The position numbers and the translations under genes are program-made. A stretch of 64,000 nt of DNA from Paraspadella gotoi (lineage: Eukaryota > Chaetognatha): assembly GCA_051294375.1 (NCBI GenBank), contig CM119269.1:2956026-3020025 (forward strand). The letters run 5' to 3'. Shown piece by piece: positions 1-12,451 of the stretch (the first letter of the stretch is position 1; each line of letters opens with the position of its first letter). The notes below the pieces were generated by a model, which was not told the origin of the DNA, did no database searches, and saw only the letters and a program-made list of their open reading frames with translations.

Positions 1-158
1 ATCGGGGGAGGGGGAGGATAATGGATAAAAAATGCATTATGAAGGAGAAATTAAAACAGTTAATCATATTTGCTGATGATGGGAAAGAATGTCAGACTTT
101 CTTTCTTTTTCTCTAAAGAAAAAAAGAAAACAGAAAAAAAAAGAAAAAAAAAGAAATA

Positions 159-209
<51 letters not shown>

Positions 210-590
210 CAAAAAGCAAAAGAAAAAACTCCAGAACTTCTGGCAGAAGGAAAGAATTCCCAAGAAACTAGAAACTAGAGATAATCATCAAGACAGATTT
301 CAAGCGTGGGATGAAGAAGTTATGGGGTCGGCTAAATCTCGCCCCGGCCGCCGGCCTTGGATCCTAAGATGGGGGAGTGAGATTTCGTCTTAATTTTTCC
401 CCGCATCATGGACAATCAGTAGAAAGATCACCAACGAGGATGCTTTCTCGCACGAAATGTGTGGTAGTTAATGAAGCAAAAGGGGGGGGGGGAAGAAGTT
501 TCTTCTCTCGCGATCGAAGAGCGGAAGAGAGGCCGGCCGTTCGCGGACGCCCACTACCCGCCCTTACGCCCCCCTCATTCGAAAGCTTCG
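1..590. repeat. Upstream flank with (GAAA)n microsatellite
   Basis: Purine-rich DNA dominated by a GAAA tetranucleotide array at about 131-212, followed by a GC-rich segment from about 340 that leads into the actin promoter. ORFs across the array are low-complexity Lys/Arg/Glu readings on one strand and Phe/Ser/Leu on the other, so I do not treat them as genes. Confidence 0.85.
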
Positions 591-593
591 CCG

Positions 594-600
594 TATAAAA
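594..600 (+). promoter_or_regulatory. TATA box of the actin gene
   Basis: TATAAAA lies 122 bp upstream of the actin ATG in a GC-rich context. The following GC-rich stretch is the likely 5' leader. A clear CArG/SRF site, common in actin promoters, was not found by eye. Confidence 0.7.
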
Positions 601-715
601 GGCGAGAAGTAAACGCCCCGGGTTCACACCCAGCGGACCCGCGACCGAAAAAGAATTCGCCGCCGAAATCTTATTTTCGTTTTGAGTTTTCACCGTCACA
701 GCGAAACCGAGAAAA

Positions 716-2386
<1,671 letters not shown>

Positions 2387-2436
2387 ACGCCCAAAGCAAC
2401 GAAAGAAAATTATGAAGCTTTGGTTTTGTTGAATGA

Positions 2437-2442
2437 AATAAA
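2437..2442 (+). terminator. Poly(A) signal of actin
   Basis: AATAAA 51 bp after the actin stop codon, in an AT-rich 3' region shared with the convergent CSPP1-like gene. Confidence 0.6.
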
Positions 2443-2901
2443 AATTACGACAAATCTACAGTACAGCAACCAACCGATCCACAAAACGTTGACACAATGT
2501 ATTTCCATTACGATAGCTTCAAAGCAACACTATCATTAGTTATGCTATAAAAATTGAAGTTTGATAGAAATAACGCAACTATGATCACCTTGTATTTTAA
2601 AAAAAATATAATCATTCATTCATTCATCCATTAATTTACTGCAACGCTAATATTGTTATGACATTCCTTGTACTGGTGCAACAAATCTGAGATTGGTAAA
2701 TAAATAATAAATTCTTTCAAGCAAATTAAACGTCATTTTTTATTCTGGTTCATAAAAGCCATCAAACTATGCACGAAAAGCTGAAAATTCTAATTAAATG
2801 ATAGATAAATAATAAATTCTAATTAAATACGTAATAAGAACATAAATATTCAAAAAAAATAGTAGACTTATTCTGAATTTTAAGAAGCATGAATAAATAG
2901 T

Positions 2902-5232
2902 TTACCTGAGTGAGTAAGGACTGACGTAAGGTTGATGCTGCATTGCGGCCTGCCAAGCGGGATGCAGCATCGGTGACACTAATTGCGGCGAGGTGATTTG
3001 CGGAAAGTTGGAGAAGGTGGGAACCAGAGCGTAACCGGGCGGAGGCTGATATCCTTCTAAGGAAGGCTGCTGCGCTTGCTGCGGAGGAAGATGATGATGC
3101 GATGTACGACGCGTCGGGGATTTCTCTTCCCTTGGTCTTCCGCGCGAGTTTCGAGATTCGAAGTTTCCGTCCGACGGCGAAGAAGGCGGCGAACCCGTTC
3201 TTCTTCTTCTCTCTTGATGATTGACAAAAGAAAAGAACTCGTTTATGTTTAAATTATAAGCGAAGGCACGCAATGCGCGATCACCTCTCTCTCTGTCGCT
3301 GTTCAACCTCATCGACGGAAATCGCTGGTCATCGTCGTCTTCCGCGCGACGCCGCAGCCGCTGCTCCGCAATCTGCCGCTCCAACTCTTTTCTAAAAAAC
3401 GGAAAAATAACTAATTTGATAAAATCACATGATAACCTTAAATTTTCCCAGTGACCAATTTGACCACTTTTTTTCCACTCTCACCGATACTCCTCTTTTT
3501 TCCGAAAGTCGGCGCTTCTCGTGTCTCGCTCGCCGATGAGGGGCAGACGAGACACAGAGACTTCTGGCTCGAAGAAGCCGTTGGGGGCGCTTTGGGATCG
3601 GAGCCGCTCTCTTTCGCGCCTGAAACAAAGTCAAAAGCGAAATTCAAATAATTCGAGTTGAAAAATTTGTGTCCAGAGGAAACGAAAAAAAAAACAAACC
3701 TGAGATGATCGATGTCGTCGTCGTCCCAAAGACGATCCTCTTTGGCGACTCTATGTCTGTCTTCCTCGCGACGATTCTGGTAAATAATTAAATATGAAAA
3801 TTAACCGAAAAAACGTAACGAAGATAGGGTCCTGAAATGGTGCTTCCCACTTACTTTCCATCGCCTTTTGCTCTCTTCCACAATGCCGTTGGCGTCTTTC
3901 CAGGCCGATTTCACGGCGGTTCCATCAACGACGTCGTCGTCTTCAATGTCAGCGTCGTTTCTCCGACTCTTGACTTGAGATCCGGGACTTCTGATCCAAT
4001 CGGGATAATATAATATTCATAAAATTTAGCTACTTGTATTTTGATGCAAGTGCGGAGAATAATATGAATATAGTATTCCCCGATCTAATGTTTAAGAGAG
4101 TGGTCTGTTCATAGAATTGAAACATTCTTTGAAATATTACACCACTTCATTGATGGGGAAGCCAGGTACCCTGGGAGTGAATAAACGAGACTGTGAGAGA
4201 GTCTTGAGTGAAAGGGACCTGCTGTGTCATTATCTTGTAAGAGTGATGGAGGCCTTAAACCACCAAAGCCTGCCCAAAGTCACGGGCAAGATAGCTTATT
4301 TATTAAATGAATGGTTTAAAAAAGAATTAAAAAAAATAAGTCTAAACAAAAGGTTGATATAGATTCGAACCTGTCGCGACGATGTCCGCCACTATTGTCG
4401 GGAAATCTTTTTTTACTCCTCCCCAGATTTCCACCATCATCTTCATTATCTTCTCTTCCTTCTCTTCCACTTCCCCGCTCGTTTCGCCCCAACATCAGAT
4501 TCAGTTTCTGACTATCGGTGACGTTGTTCTTCGGCGCCGATTTCGCCGCCATGATGTCGTTATACTCGCGGCGCCGCTGCTCCTGGAGCCGGCGTGAAAT
4601 CTCCGCGTGGGCGCCGAGTTTGGCGAAGAGGCCACCGCCTTCGAAGGCCGCGTCCGGGGTGTTCGGTCGCATCCGGCGAGACTTAAGAGGTTTAAATAAA
4701 TAAATAAAATATTGAAGAGACAGAAATAATTGTTACACGAGTTAATGACAGAATCGTTCATTATAAGTAGTCCCTGAGCTTCGGACCAGACTGCAACACC
4801 GTGTTACTGGCGTGGTAACGCCCCGTCCCTCTAAACTGTTAAGCGACCACCGGGGTAGAACCCATGACCTTTGGGTTGGTAGGCGAATGACATGCCTCCT
4901 GCGACAATGGCCGCTGATTAACGATTGTTGGATTTTTATAATATCTATGATACATATGAACGTATGATACATATATGATACATATATGATACATACGTAC
5001 ATATGAATATAAACTCGGCTTACGTTTGGTGACAGGTTTTTTCATTCATTCATTTTATCTCATTGAGTAATATCCACTAAACAAATGAACAACTCACCCG
5101 CAGAGGGAAGCGTTTCGGTCTCTCCGAAATGGACGGAAATTTATCCGTCGACGCGAAATCCAATGAAGGAGTGTCTGCCGAGGAGGAAGCGAAAAAAAAG
5201 AATAAACGAAAAAATGAGGAAAAAGGAAGAGA

Positions 5233-5284
<52 letters not shown>

Positions 5285-5798
5285 ATTTCCCCGAAGTGGA
5301 AACGAGATTTTGCAAAGCTCTAAAATATCGATTTGAAATCCCCAGTGGCGCAGAACCGGAGGTGGAGGAAAGGGATGGCAGAAAAAACGGCGGAAGAGCG
5401 AATGAGAAACTTGCGTGATAAATACCGCATTTAGTCGTCTTAACAACCAAGATCTTAACGGATAATTCTCATAAAATATGACCTTAGGCGAAGGCTGAGC
5501 CTTAGCGAAGGTATGATAATACAAAAATTAAAATTTTTTAAAGATCTTTTAAATTTTTTTAAAAAAATTTCAAATCAAAATTTCCCAGAAATTTGTTTAT
5601 AAAAAATGAACTACAAGACTTAGACAATAATCTAAAGTAATTCTAATTTATATATATAATACTAAATTAAATTAACTGACCTTCGATCCCCTTCCTTTCG
5701 TCGTCGATGAGACGCTTTTGCTCTTGAATAAAATCTTCTACTTCGACGCGAGATTCGCGACGCCGCTGGGACGGCGCCGCCGCCTCGCTCGAGGTCAT
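2902..5798 (-). CDS. CSPP1: CSPP1-like centrosome and spindle pole associated protein
   Basis: Seven minus-strand exons with closing phases: 5681-5798, 5098-5174, 4371-4681, 3855-3990, 3700-3776, 3485-3619 and 2902-3391, for 447 residues. Exon 1 encodes VEDFIQEQKRLIDDERKGIE, matching the DEFIEEQK-type N-terminus of CSPP1. Later exons carry short helical REYN-type blocks (LQEQRRREYNDIMAAK, near residue 85), SRLPLIGERDTRSADFRKKE, and ELERQIAEQRLRRRAED, again as in CSPP1, a microtubule-binding protein of centrosomes, spindle poles and ciliary axonemes. The C-terminus is Pro/Gln-rich. The protein is much shorter than vertebrate CSPP1, so this may be a compact orthologue. The final codons are followed immediately by TAA, but CAG/GTAAAC there could also be a donor. 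Introns hold a SINE at 4712-4939 and a repeat copy at 4032-4316. Confidence 0.8.
3213..3284 (-). other. Possible 72-nt in-frame intron in the last CSPP1-like exon
   Basis: A GTGATC donor after AGAGAG and a pyrimidine-rich acceptor ending ATCAAG bound a 72-nt segment that is open in frame. Removing it joins DRER directly to ERRRRTG without changing the frame. It could be a retained or optional intron. The segment is AT-richer than its flanks and its reading (FAYNLNINEFFSFVNHQ) is unlike the charged surroundings. Confidence 0.5.
4032..4316 (+). repeat. Interspersed repeat family C, copy 1
   Basis: About 285 bp closely matching the reverse complement of 11419-11701 and, more weakly, 24712-24894. 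Landmarks are TATTTTGATGC near the start, a central GGAGGCCTTAAACCACCAAA, and an end reading AGATAGCTTATTTATTAAAT followed by GAATGG. It lies in an intron of the CSPP1-like gene, antisense to it. No protein or terminal inverted repeat was recognised. Confidence 0.8.
4712..4939 (-). mobile_element. tRNA-derived SINE, family 1, copy 1
   Basis: Reads on the minus strand. A tRNA-like head has GGCATGTCATTCGCCT as A-box region and GGGTTCTACCCC as B-box. It is followed by a unique body containing AGGGACGGGGCG and ending in AGCTCAGGGACT plus a tail. The same order occurs at 29110-29330. It ends just upstream of the acceptor of CSPP1-like exon 3 (4681). Confidence 0.75.
5225..5281. repeat. (GA)n microsatellite
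   Basis: Perfect GA dinucleotide array inside intron 1 of the CSPP1-like gene. The Arg-Glu ORFs through it are spurious. Confidence 0.95.
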
Positions 5799-6159
5799 TA
5801 ACACAGGTTCGTCGATGTCGCGAACAGATTCTTGACAGTATCAACGCGTCCCTGAAGCCATTTGATTCGAAGGCACTTTCGGTTAGCGAACAATTCCGGA
5901 TCAGTCTTTCAAACGCAAATTTTTTTTCTTCTTTCCGTCCTACAACGTTACGCAAATGAAAACATGCTCTTTTCTGTAGAGATCACTCTTTATTTCTTAC
6001 AGACTCAGGAAACAATGAAAAGAAATACTACTACTGCATACATACACAGATTTCTAAAAACATTCCTACAACCAATATCGTTGAGTTTTTTAATGATGTG
6101 TATAAATAAAAGAGATGACTAGTTTTTTTCCTTTTTTTTTTCTTCTATACAATCGGGGA

Positions 6160-8631
6160 TCACAGGGTGAACTCTTCCAACTCTTCGTCCTGATCGAAGA
6201 AGAGGCCGACGTTTCCTTGACTCTTGAATTTGTTCATCGCCGGCTGCGGCTTAACGATCTCCGGTCTCCCGAACGCGTCTTCAAAGTCCCTGGCGGCGCC
6301 GAATCCCCTGTTCCGACGGCCAAAGACTTCCTCGGCGTCCTCGAAGGTCACGTTGGCGGTCAAAAAGTTCGGAGCGGCGGGACTGCCCGAGTTGGTCGGC
6401 GCATCATCATCCCAAGGAAATAGAGAGCGCTTCTTGTCGCCGCCCCCCGTCGTCGTAGTTGTCGTTGTAGCCGCCTGACGCCCGTATTCTTGGCGCCCCT
6501 GCGACGTCGGAAAGGACGTTTCCGTCTCCCAAGGAAAAGAGGCCTTGGGCGGCGTCGCTGGTCCGCTTTGATGTCGTCCCGGCGTCCCGAAATCCGATCC
6601 GGCGTTGATCTTGTTGGTCGAGGGCGCGTCCTCGAACCCGCCAAAAGACGGCGCGTATCCACCACCATCGCCGAAAAGATCGTTCAAAAGGTTCTTCTTC
6701 CGAGAGACCGAGTTGGGACTCCCTCTCTCGGTTTTCGAGGCCTCAGTCGTCCGAAAGGGTTTGGCGGGACCGAAGAGACCACCGTTGCCGAACTCCTCGC
6801 CCTCGTCGCTTCCCCGTCCGCCGTTGACGACCTCGTCACGGCCCCGGGATCCGCGGTCCTCCGCGAAGGGACCGCCCGAGAAGGGCCCGTCAAAGGCGGA
6901 AGGTCCGAAGGTGAGGCCGGCCACTGGTTGACTTCTCTCCGTCTCGCTTTTCTTTTTTTTCTCCAGATCCATTGAGAGGATGGACGACGGGATCTCAGGC
7001 TTTTCGCGAAGGACTCGCTCGTAGGTGGTATTACCGTCGTCTATGTCTCTCATCTTTCGCAGTAACTGGCGGCGTTTCTCCTCCATTGCTTCGTCCGTCA
7101 TCGACGCCTTCCTCTTCTCTTCATCCTCTTCCTCCGCTCGTTTTTTCGCCTCCTCTTCGGCCTGGCGACGGTGGGCTTCCTCCTCTTTTCTTCTTTTCTC
7201 TTCTTCTTCCTCTTTTCTCTTCTTCTCCTCCTCCTGCCTCTCCCTTTCCGCCCTCTCGCGCATCTCCAATTCGAAGGACATTTTCTTCTCTTTCTCCTCT
7301 TCAAACTTTTTCAGCAGGGCTTCCTCTTCTCTCTCTTTTTTATCCTCCTGTTCTTTTCTCTCCTTTTCCTCTCTCTCCCTCCTCTCTTCATCCTCCCTAC
7401 TTTTCTCCATCTCCTCCTCCTCCCTTCGCTTTCTCTCCTCGTCGTCTTTCTTTTCCTCTCCTTCTTCTCTTCTCCTCAGGGGACTCCGCTCCGACTTGAC
7501 CCTCCGCCGCTGTTCGACCTGCTTCTGCCTGGAGGCTGCCCTCGAAGCGGCTCTGGAGGCCAGAGAAGTCGAAGAGGCGCCGGCCGCGAGGCGATTGGCC
7601 GGCTTGCGGTTGCTGTAAATGTTGGTGATGTCCAAAATTCTTTCTTGCTCTTTGCACTGAATCTTCAACGCGTCTAACTCGGTGGTGACTCTGACCAAGT
7701 TCTTGGATGTTTCCAAATGCTTGGCCCTCTCAACGTTGACCTGTCGGTTGAGATTCTTCTGAAGGTTCTCCGCGTAGCGCTGGAGTGAGTTGGTCTTTTC
7801 CTGCGACTCCGCCAGCCTCTTCTCGACATCCTCCAGGCGTCGGCGGTAGACGTCCCTGTCGAGCAGCTGTTTGTCCGCGGAGAGACTCGTCAACTTTTTC
7901 AGTTGCGAATTCTTTTCGTTGGATTCTGTCTCCAAGTAGGCGGTTCTTCTCTCCGACCGGTCCAGCTGGTCCCTCAACTTCTTGATTTGATCCTTGAGGG
8001 AATTGACCTCCTTGGAGTGTTGGGTCACGAGACGCGGCAGCTCGCTCTCTTTATCTTCGAACTTTTCCAGCGCCTTCTCCTGTTTGACTTGGGTTCGCTT
8101 CAGGATCCTGTTCTCCTCCCTCAGTTCACGCAGCTGGACGATCATTTCCTCGTTCTCGTTCTTCAGGTCGTTCATCTTGAGGCGACGGGCGGAGAGGAGA
8201 CGTTGAATGGCGGCCTTCTCCGTCGCGTCGGGTCCTTTGGCGGCGGCCAGGGACGTCTTGTGCGAAGCCTGGGCCGCCTTCAGCCGCGTCATGGGGTGCG
8301 TGGGGCGGGTGGGGTTGTTGGCCTGCGGAGGAGCTCGAGATCGGCGGCTTCCGCCGCCCGCGCCGGTTGCACCCTCGCCGCCTTTCATCCTGGGCGTCTT
8401 CACTTTGTGGGGGACGGAGTCGGCTTGCTTTGGAGCTTCGTCTTCGCTGAAGTCGTCGGAATAGTCGGAATCGTCATCGTCGTAATCGTCGTCATCGGTT
8501 TCTTCCGAATTGTATTTGTTGAGCGACTTATTGCTTCCTTGGACAAAACTCTTTTTCATGCTAAGCGAGGAATCTTTAATCGTGTTCTTTGTGAAGGAAA
8601 ACTCGGCCTGTGACAGGACGGCGGTCGTCAT
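6160..8631 (-). CDS. LCA5: Lebercilin (LCA5 family)
   Basis: A single uninterrupted ORF of 823 residues from an ATG at 8631 (MTTAVLSQAEFSF). The frame stays open upstream to 8736, but that extension is AT-rich and unlikely to be coding. An acidic region (residues about 45-70) is followed near 140-350 by the lebercilin domain. Diagnostic strings there include RLLSARRLKMNDLKNENEE, LKRTQVKQEKALEKFEDKE, and ILDITNIYSNR at the end, predicted to be coiled coil. A long Glu/Arg/Lys helix spans about 400-545. The rest is Gly/Ser/Pro-rich with DLFGDGG-like and FPWD motifs. Lebercilin is a basal-body and axonemal protein linked to intraflagellar transport. The minus-strand poly(A) signal AATAAA is at 5989-5994. 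It lacks introns while its neighbours are intron-rich. Confidence 0.92.
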   Translation of the reverse strand: MTTAVLSQAEFSFTKNTIKDSSLSMKKSFVQGSNKSLNKYNSEETDDDDYDDDDSDYSDDFSEDEAPKQADSVPHKVKTPRMKGGEGATGAGGGSRRSRAPPQANNPTRPTHPMTRLKAAQASHKTSLAAAKGPDATEKAAIQRLLSARRLKMNDLKNENEEMIVQLRELREENRILKRTQVKQEKALEKFEDKESELPRLVTQHSKEVNSLKDQIKKLRDQLDRSERRTAYLETESNEKNSQLKKLTSLSADKQLLDRDVYRRRLEDVEKRLAESQEKTNSLQRYAENLQKNLNRQVNVERAKHLETSKNLVRVTTELDALKIQCKEQERILDITNIYSNRKPANRLAAGASSTSLASRAASRAASRQKQVEQRRRVKSERSPLRRREEGEEKKDDEERKRREEEEMEKSREDEERREREEKERKEQEDKKEREEEALLKKFEEEKEKKMSFELEMRERAERERQEEEKKRKEEEEEKRRKEEEAHRRQAEEEAKKRAEEEDEEKRKASMTDEAMEEKRRQLLRKMRDIDDGNTTYERVLREKPEIPSSILSMDLEKKKKSETERSQPVAGLTFGPSAFDGPFSGGPFAEDRGSRGRDEVVNGGRGSDEGEEFGNGGLFGPAKPFRTTEASKTERGSPNSVSRKKNLLNDLFGDGGGYAPSFGGFEDAPSTNKINAGSDFGTPGRHQSGPATPPKASFPWETETSFPTSQGRQEYGRQAATTTTTTTGGGDKKRSLFPWDDDAPTNSGSPAAPNFLTANVTFEDAEEVFGRRNRGFGAARDFEDAFGRPEIVKPQPAMNKFKSQGNVGLFFDQDEELEEFTL

Positions 8632-8739
8632 GGCAAAGGAGGGAGAAGACAGTCGAATTTTTTTTTTTTTTTTATCCTCCGTGATCGATACAAGTTTTTT
8701 AAATTTTGAAAAACAATTTATCCGATATAAAAACAAAAT

Positions 8740-9800
8740 AAGGAGGTTTGAATCTTTGGAGTCGGTTTGTTTTTCATAAAATCTAATAAAGACGCTCTGA
8801 CTCAGAGACTCTGAGGCAGATATAATGCGAAAAATTATTGTTTTTTGGATTGTCTTTATTGCATAGCCTTAAGAGTTGATGACAGTTGATGCGGTTGCTA
8901 TGGCGATTAAAGTCGCCACAACACTAAGGCTTTTGTTCGGAAAAAAAAACTTTGGTTGGAGAAGAGCGACACGAGACTGGTGCGGTAAAACAAAATACTA
9001 ATTACAAGAAAAATATGGTTTTAAATATAAAATGTCGAAAATTATTTGTCGTCGCTTAATTTATAATTTATCATAAAAGTATAACAATAACAAATCATAC
9101 ATAACTTAACGGTCGATATTTGATTTTTCAATATTTGATATTTCAATAAATTACCTCCAAACAAGAAAGATGATTATTATCTAATTAGAAACATCGAGCA
9201 GAAAATATTTATAATCTCGTATTGTGTAGATGTTTTATCGATTTCCAGAAGACAACACTAACATCCCTCTCCCCTTAACAATTACAATTTACAATTTTTC
9301 CCAAATTTAGTTTAATAGAGTAAAACAAGTAATTTTGCAATTTTTATAAACAGAAGCAATGGTGCACATATTATTCTACAAACAAATCCGTGTTTTTTGA
9401 AGTTACGTGATTATTTTTAATATTAACGAACTATCTAGAAAAAATGGATTAGTTCCAGAACCGGCACGGAAGACTAAGTCTATCACAGTAAAAGAATGAA
9501 AGCTAAGTCCGAATACAAACTTTAATGTCGAATATAAAAATTTTAACTCAGAAAATCAGTTAGACCTGACCTAATAAAATCGTCCAGCAGAATGATTGCT
9601 ATGAGCAACAAAAAAAAAAAAAAAACTTTTTTGTCTCCTCTGGAAGAGCTTCTTCTTGACGCAGCCGAGTTATAAGGCGCGCCGAATCAAGGCTTAATTA
9701 CAGCTATTGTGACTAATTTAAAAACAATTTTTTAACATCGAAAACTTAGTATTTCGTTACTACAACCGGAACAAAATCGTGAATCGAAGTTCTTGGTAAG
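8740..9800. other. Intergenic, AT-rich; one shared repeat core
   Basis: No convincing gene. About 80 bp near 9211-9290, containing TTCCAGAAGACAACACT, recurs near 38612-38692, so this is part of a dispersed repeat. A short A/T homopolymer tract lies at 9608-9626. Confidence 0.6.
9211..9290 (+). repeat. Interspersed repeat family D, copy 1
   Basis: Shares TTCCAGAAGACAACACT, a CCCCTTCCC-like stretch and downstream AACAAGTAATTTTGCAA with the segment at 38612-38830. The copies are diverged and the boundaries unclear. Confidence 0.5.
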
Positions 9801-9988
9801 GAACCAGTGGGAGCAGCAAAACACCCGCGGCGGAGGCGACAGCAGCGGCTGCAGCGTTTTCACTTCGCCGGGCAGAAGTAACGACGCAGCTTCGTACTCC
9901 CTGTGGCGGCGGTGAAGTCGACCAGGACGACGACGACGAAATCGACGGAGAACTCGGCGATTCCCGACTTTTCCTTAAACATTTATAA
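9800..9988 (+). CDS. Possible terminal exon of an unidentified gene
   Basis: An isolated GC-rich island in AT-rich DNA. The plus strand is open from about 9800 to a TAA at 9986-9988 and reads Ala/Thr-rich sequence, then EVDQDDDDEIDGELGDSRLF and LKHL before the stop. The minus strand is also open (ORF 9760-10044, ending in a hydrophobic Ala/Leu stretch), so strand and reality are uncertain. No start codon or partner exon was found. Confidence 0.25.
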   Translation, partial: GTSGSSKTPAAEATAAAAAFSLRRAEVTTQLRTPCGGGEVDQDDDDEIDGELGDSRLFLKHL

Positions 9989-9989
9989 T

Positions 9990-11120
9990 CTCTTTTGAAT
10001 TGGAATGTGTTTAATGCGAAATAATTCCAATCTGTTTTTTTCATTTTCTCGGTCGTTTGTTTAACTTCTGTGAAGTTTTAAGGAAACTCAGAAAACAACT
10101 AAAAAAAATGAAAATCGTAAAAAAGATAATTCGTAAATTATATGCTTTTTTAAAGGCAGCTATCGTTTGTCGTTTTTAAAATTATGGCAATAATATCTGT
10201 AAAAATTTAACTTTCTAAGTAACGGTTAATCATAATTAAAACTAAATAATTCTTAGATAATAGAAGGTATATTTTGCGGTTGATTTTATTATTTTCACCG
10301 TAATGCGGGCTTAACCTAACGATTATATTTTAGATATGAATGCAGATTTTTCTCTCGGCACTTTGAACTGAAAATTTTATCGGTATCGCAATAAAATATT
10401 TTTTTGACAATCAACTCAACACTTGATAAAGCTCGGTTTATTCCGCTTCGAGAAATTAAAGTCGAATGTCAGGACGTTAATTAAATTTACTTCATTACAG
10501 GAAAAACGTCATCGGTCAACACCCTCCTTTCGTGGAATTCTAACTTTCGTGAGTAATGATTTGGAAAATATTTAGGATTATAATGGTTATACTTTTGTTT
10601 ACAGTATGTATGTGTAATGTTTATGATTATCGTATAGTTTTTCTAAGGTGATTAAACTTTTTTTTTCAATCTTCTGATGCGGTGAGAATAAAAAACCTAT
10701 AAAGAATTTTCTTTTTTTTGTTATAACGCTGACATTTCAGCTCACAGACGCACAACAACAACTTCAGCAAAAGTTCGTATGATGAAATTTATGCTTAGGA
10801 AAAACTTTTTTTTTTTAAATTTGATCGAATCAGCAATCAGCATGTGACTGTGTTACTAACTATCCTTTGCTATTAAGCATGCTTGTCTCTACATCATTTC
10901 TCCTCCGTACAAAGAAGTTGCGGAAAGGAGATCAAGCTAGCCATTTTTCGTTTTGTAATTTTTTCTACCCCTTTTTTAAAACTTTTTTTCTGTTTTTCTT
11001 GCGAGCCCCCCCCCCTTTCGGAAATGTGAGAAAATTTGACCATATCGATCGACGTCGGCGATTCGTCACTAAACCCGTCGTAATTTTTACATTTCTTCCT
11101 TCGCGCGAAGTGGGCGACGA
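9990..11120. other. Intergenic, upstream of transgelin
   Basis: AT-rich DNA without recognised genes or strong repeats. The last 100 bp become pyrimidine-rich and then GC-richer, consistent with a promoter or leader for the transgelin gene. Confidence 0.5.
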
Positions 11121-11124
11121 CGCG

Positions 11125-12451
11125 ATGGCGGACAAGCGAGCGGAAAAGAGTGGATTTGCGGCAGAGATGCAAGACAAAGTGTTGGCGAAATACTGCGAGG
11201 AAGACGCCGCCAGAGTGTTGGCGTGGATATCCAGCCACATTGGAGAGTCGTTCGACTGCTCCGGTTCGTTTTACAATTTTTTTTAAAATTTACATCAATG
11301 TTTACACCATGGCCAATGGCCATGCTCACGTTTCAGCCTCTGTAATTTTCAGTAAATCGCGGCGACTAGTTTTCTCATGTTTACTTTATGAAATTGGTAC
11401 AACCAATATAAAAATTATCCATTCATTTAATAAATAAGCTATCTTGCCCCTGACTTTGGACAGGCTTTGGTGGTTTAAGGCCTCCATCACTCTTACAAGA
11501 TAATTACATAGCAGGTCCCTGCAAGCTTTCAATCAAGACTCTCTCACAGTCCCGTTTATTCACTCCCAGAGTACCTGGCTTCTCTATCAATGAAGTGGAA
11601 AATATTTCAAAGAATGTTTCAATTGTATGAAAAGACCACTCCCTTAAGTATTAGATCGGGGAATACTTATTGTACTCCGCACTAGCATCAAAATACAATT
11701 ATGTAATTTAAGAAAGAAGTATTACATTGTTGCATGCATTCTTTCAATTTTTTATCAAATCCTTCATCAATTCATTCAATTAGGCTAGAATTTAATAAAG
11801 TATGAAAGGTTCCTTTTAAATTAACATCCACCTCAGGTTCCATGGACAACTTCCAAGCGCAGCTCCAAGACGGTCAGCGCCTCTGCAAACTCATGAACGC
11901 CCTCAAAGCGGGCGCCATAAAAAGGATCAACGGTGGGAAGCTCGTCTTCAAGTGGATGGAAAACATCAACAACTTCAACGTCGCCTGCAAGGAATTCGGG
12001 GTTCCCGAGATGGAGACCTTCCAAGCTGTCGATCTCATTGAAAGGGTGAGTGATGTGAAAGGCGAATGCTGAATTATTAAGGTTTCAAACGCAACTGTCC
12101 ATTTAAAGAAAAAGTTTCATCAATGACTGAACGTTTTCAGGTGAACCTCCACCAAGTCGTCTTGTGCTGCAATGCCTTGGCGCGAAAGGCGCAGGCAGCG
12201 GGTTTGAGAGGCTTCGGACCCAAAGAGGCCGTCCAGAACACCAGGGATTTCTCGGATGAACAGCGAAAGGTTTGATCGGAAAACAGCGATTCCTTGCTTT
12301 GCGGTTTAAAATTTTAAAGTAGAACACTAATTGATTTTCAAATGCAAACTTAAAACTACAGGCTGGTCAAAGCGTCATCGGGCTTCAGATGGGTTCGAAC
12401 CAGGGAGCCACGCAAAGCGGACAAAACTTTGGCAATTTCCGTCACATGTGA
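11125..12451 (+). CDS. Transgelin / calponin-family actin-binding protein
   Basis: Four exons with closing phases: 11125-11263, 11837-12045, 12141-12269 and 12362-12451, for 188 residues. Residues about 20-130 form a calponin-homology (CH) domain: VLAWISSHIGESFDCSGS, then LQDGQRLCKLMNALKAG and VDLIERVNLHQVVLCCNALA. A single calponin-like repeat follows near the end (VIGLQMGSNQGATQSG), as in transgelin/SM22 and myophilin. Such proteins bundle or bind F-actin in muscle and cytoskeleton. Length and one C-terminal repeat favour transgelin over calponin, which has three. Intron 1 (573 bp) holds a copy of repeat family C. Confidence 0.94.
11419..11701 (-). repeat. Interspersed repeat family C, copy 2
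   Basis: Reverse-complement match to 4032-4316 over essentially the whole length, with few differences visible by eye. It lies in intron 1 of the transgelin gene, antisense to the gene. Confidence 0.8.

Noticed and set aside
7025-7618. Long plus-strand Ser/Phe-rich ORFs opposite LCA5
   Set aside because: They are antisense readings of the Glu/Arg/Lys-rich coiled-coil segment of lebercilin (GAR codons read as YTC), with no independent coding evidence.
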